Shown: positions 6,070 through 6,716 of the stretch, piece after piece
How positions within the stretch are numbered: position 1 is the first letter of the stretch
Layout of the letters: each line of letters begins with the position of its first letter
Assembly (NCBI GenBank): GCA_007123335.1
Contig: SKLG01000150.1
Coordinates: 1-6,716, forward strand
Direction of reading: 5' to 3'
Length of the DNA: 6,716 nt
Source: Anaerolineae bacterium
Lineage (GTDB): Bacteria; Chloroflexota; Anaerolineae; UBA1429
Translations under genes and position numbers: made by a program
Notes under the pieces: generated by a model
Database searches by the model: none
Seen by the model: the letters and a program-made list of their open reading frames with translations, nothing else
Told to the model about the DNA's origin: nothing

Positions 6070-6123
6070 CAAAGGTCCTCTGAACCTCTCGCCTCCCCGC
6101 CAGGCCCTGCTGAGAGACCTTTG
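6070..6123. other. Bulged stem-loop after the amrB-like gene
   Basis: CAAAGGT-C-CTCT (6070-6081) pairs with AGAG-ACCTTTG (6113-6123): 7 bp plus 4 bp with one bulged C, extendable by one T:G and one T:A pair at the base. The loop is 31 nt and no T-run follows, so its value as a terminator is doubtful. It lies 18 bp after the stop codon. Confidence 0.35.
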
Positions 6124-6166
6124 GAATGCTAGACAAGAACTTTTGTTCGAAGAGTCGGGCGTTTGC

Positions 6167-6195
6167 TTGACAGGTGCGCCCAGCAACTCTATGAT
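6167..6195 (+). promoter_or_regulatory. Near-consensus sigma70 promoter upstream of the GxxExxY gene
   Basis: TTGACA (6167-6172) is a perfect -35 box. TATGAT (6190-6195) has one difference from the -10 consensus, and the spacer is exactly 17 bp. The predicted start of transcription is around 6202, giving a leader of about 40 nt to the small ORF at 6241 and about 130 nt to the GxxExxY start at 6333. Confidence 0.7.
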
Positions 6196-6212
6196 AGGCG
6201 CTAGAAGAAGCA

Positions 6213-6222
6213 GCATGCATGC
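6213..6222. promoter_or_regulatory. 10-bp perfect palindrome just downstream of the predicted transcription start
   Basis: GCATGCATGC reads the same on both strands and begins about 11 bases after the predicted start of transcription, where a repressor could act. No factor can be named. It could be chance. Confidence 0.25.
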
Positions 6223-6240
6223 AATGAGCGAACAAGCCCG

Positions 6241-6336
6241 ATGCCCAACAACAAACCCACATCGCGCATCAAGATGAACAAACTGCTGAAAGCCTCCGTG
6301 GACCGCCGCATTACTCTGCGCGAGGCAACACCATGA
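6241..6336 (+). CDS. Possible 31-aa basic peptide overlapping the GxxExxY start
   Basis: An ATG at 6241 opens a 31-codon frame ending at TGA 6334-6336, which overlaps the next gene's ATG as ATGA (6333-6336). The peptide (begins MPNNKPTSRI, ends RRITLREATP) has eight Lys/Arg and two acidic residues. No domain was recognised. It has only a weak ribosome site, but it lies directly behind a strong promoter and would be translationally coupled to the nuclease-like gene. It could be a leader peptide, a small partner protein, the remnant of a longer gene, or chance. Confidence 0.3.
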   Translation: MPNNKPTSRIKMNKLLKASVDRRITLREATP

Positions 6337-6716
6337 AACACGAGGAGATAACCAGGGCGGTCATTGGCTGTGCGTTTAAAGTGATCAACGAACTCGGTGC
6401 AGGTTTTCTTGAATCAGTCTATGAGAAGGCTTTGCTTCTGGCGCTGCGACAAGAAGGCTTGTCCGCGATATCCCAACATCCGGTCAAGGTGATGTTCAGG
6501 GGACATTGCGTGGGCGACTTTTATGCGGATATCTTGGTTGAGGAGAAGGTGATCGTCGAACTAAAGGCGGTCAAAGCCATCACCCCCGAGCATCAGGCTC
6601 AGATTATCAACTATCTAAACGCCACGGGAATCGAAGTGGGCCTTCTCATCAACTTTGGCAGGGCCAAACTCGAATACAAACGCTTCACGCGAAGCAAGGA
6701 TTATGAACATGGATAA
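6333..6716 (+). CDS. GxxExxY family protein (PD-(D/E)XK nuclease-like)
   Basis: This 127-aa protein is complete, with the stop TAA being the last three bases of the window. It matches the GxxExxY family over its whole length, including the eponymous motif G24-FL-E27-SV-Y30. A PD-(D/E)XK-type core follows: D66 in FYADIL, then E76-L-K78 in VIVELKAV, then the conserved EHQAQIINYL (86-95) and GLLINFG (103-109). The family is predicted to be a nuclease on this fold, but no biological role is established. GAGG (6322-6325) sits 7 bases before the ATG and supports the start. It lies behind the promoter at 6167-6195 and overlaps the small ORF by ATGA. Hand-counted G+C is 190/384 (about 49 %), far below the upstream genes, suggesting horizontal acquisition. 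Confidence 0.92.
   Translation: MKHEEITRAVIGCAFKVINELGAGFLESVYEKALLLALRQEGLSAISQHPVKVMFRGHCVGDFYADILVEEKVIVELKAVKAITPEHQAQIINYLNATGIEVGLLINFGRAKLEYKRFTRSKDYEHG

Larger units (their letters stand above)
6052..6332. other. Intergenic transition from GC-rich to lower-GC DNA
   Basis: This 281-bp stretch separates the amrB-like gene from the GxxExxY gene. It holds a bulged hairpin (6070-6123), a near-consensus promoter (6167-6195), a 10-bp palindrome (6213-6222) and most of a 31-codon ORF (6241-6336). Base composition becomes visibly less GC-rich from about 6120. No tRNA, target-site duplication or transposase remnant was recognised. Confidence 0.5.

Noticed and set aside
5044..6216. 390-codon open frame on the minus strand
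   Set aside because: It is antisense to the MEMO-family gene, whose motifs are intact in the + frame. The product is Gly/Arg/Ala/His-rich without a domain.
5837..6277. 146-codon + frame spanning the end of the amrB-like gene and the intergenic region
   Set aside because: Most of it is an out-of-frame reading of the MEMO domain. The tail after 6051 has no domain and a weak start context.
4771..6716. A complete AmmeMemoRadiSam or RiPP gene cluster
   Set aside because: Only the B component is present. No radical SAM gene, AMMECR1-like gene or precursor-peptide gene can be seen in the window.

Overview
The window is GC-rich (one sampled 60-base stretch in the amrB-like gene is about 70 % G+C) and carries five convincing protein genes, all on the + strand. 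Several traits suggest a member of the Chloroflexota (Anaerolineae-like). Two membrane-anchored proteins have long Pro/Thr/Ser-rich linkers. One of them has a 'FYLPMIYR' segment just after its P/T linker, resembling the 'YLPL(I/V)' segments common in secreted Chloroflexota proteins. There is also a tungsten-type aldehyde:ferredoxin oxidoreductase and a long form of the MEMO-family protein AmrB. The taxonomic call is inference from protein style, not from a marker gene.

Layout. Positions 1-1940 hold an aldehyde:ferredoxin oxidoreductase (AOR) family gene, cut at its 5' end by the window edge. Positions 1946-2024 hold a composite palindromic element: an outer stem of about 18 bp enclosing two tandem mini-hairpins. 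Its right edge merges with a good sigma70-type promoter (TTGATT, 17 bp, TATACT; 2024-2052). This promoter probably drives a two-gene unit. The first gene (2208-3695) encodes a degenerate PP2C-phosphatase-like cytoplasmic domain, one membrane span, a P/T/S linker and an external Fn3/Ig-like domain. The second (3731-4726) encodes a signal-anchored protein with a repetitive Thr/Pro stalk and a C-terminal jelly-roll/galactose-binding-like domain. Next comes an AmrB/MEMO-family gene (4771-6051) with a PqqD-like N-terminal extension. The last segment, 6052-6716, has lower GC and a near-consensus promoter (TTGACA, 17 bp, TATGAT). It holds a possible 31-codon basic peptide gene overlapping by ATGA a complete GxxExxY-family gene (PD-(D/E)XK nuclease-like; about 49 % G+C by hand count). 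This end looks like acquired DNA.

How the parts relate. The two anchored proteins share an architecture (membrane anchor, P/T-rich stalk, external beta domain) and lie 35 bp apart, so they probably work together at the cell surface, with the pseudo-PP2C domain on the inside. The AOR and AmrB genes look like independent metabolic or unknown-function genes; neither a ferredoxin partner nor the AmmeMemoRadiSam partners (amrA, amrS) are in the window. A hairpin lies at every gene junction: 1946-2024, 3666-3690, 4728-4747 and 6070-6123. None has a U-tract, so they may be processing or stability elements rather than classical terminators.

I did not find a clear-cut new defence or mobile system. 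The observations most worth following are the transmembrane pseudo-phosphatase pair, the PqqD-like/MEMO fusion, the palindrome-promoter junction, and the promoter, micro-ORF and GxxExxY cassette.
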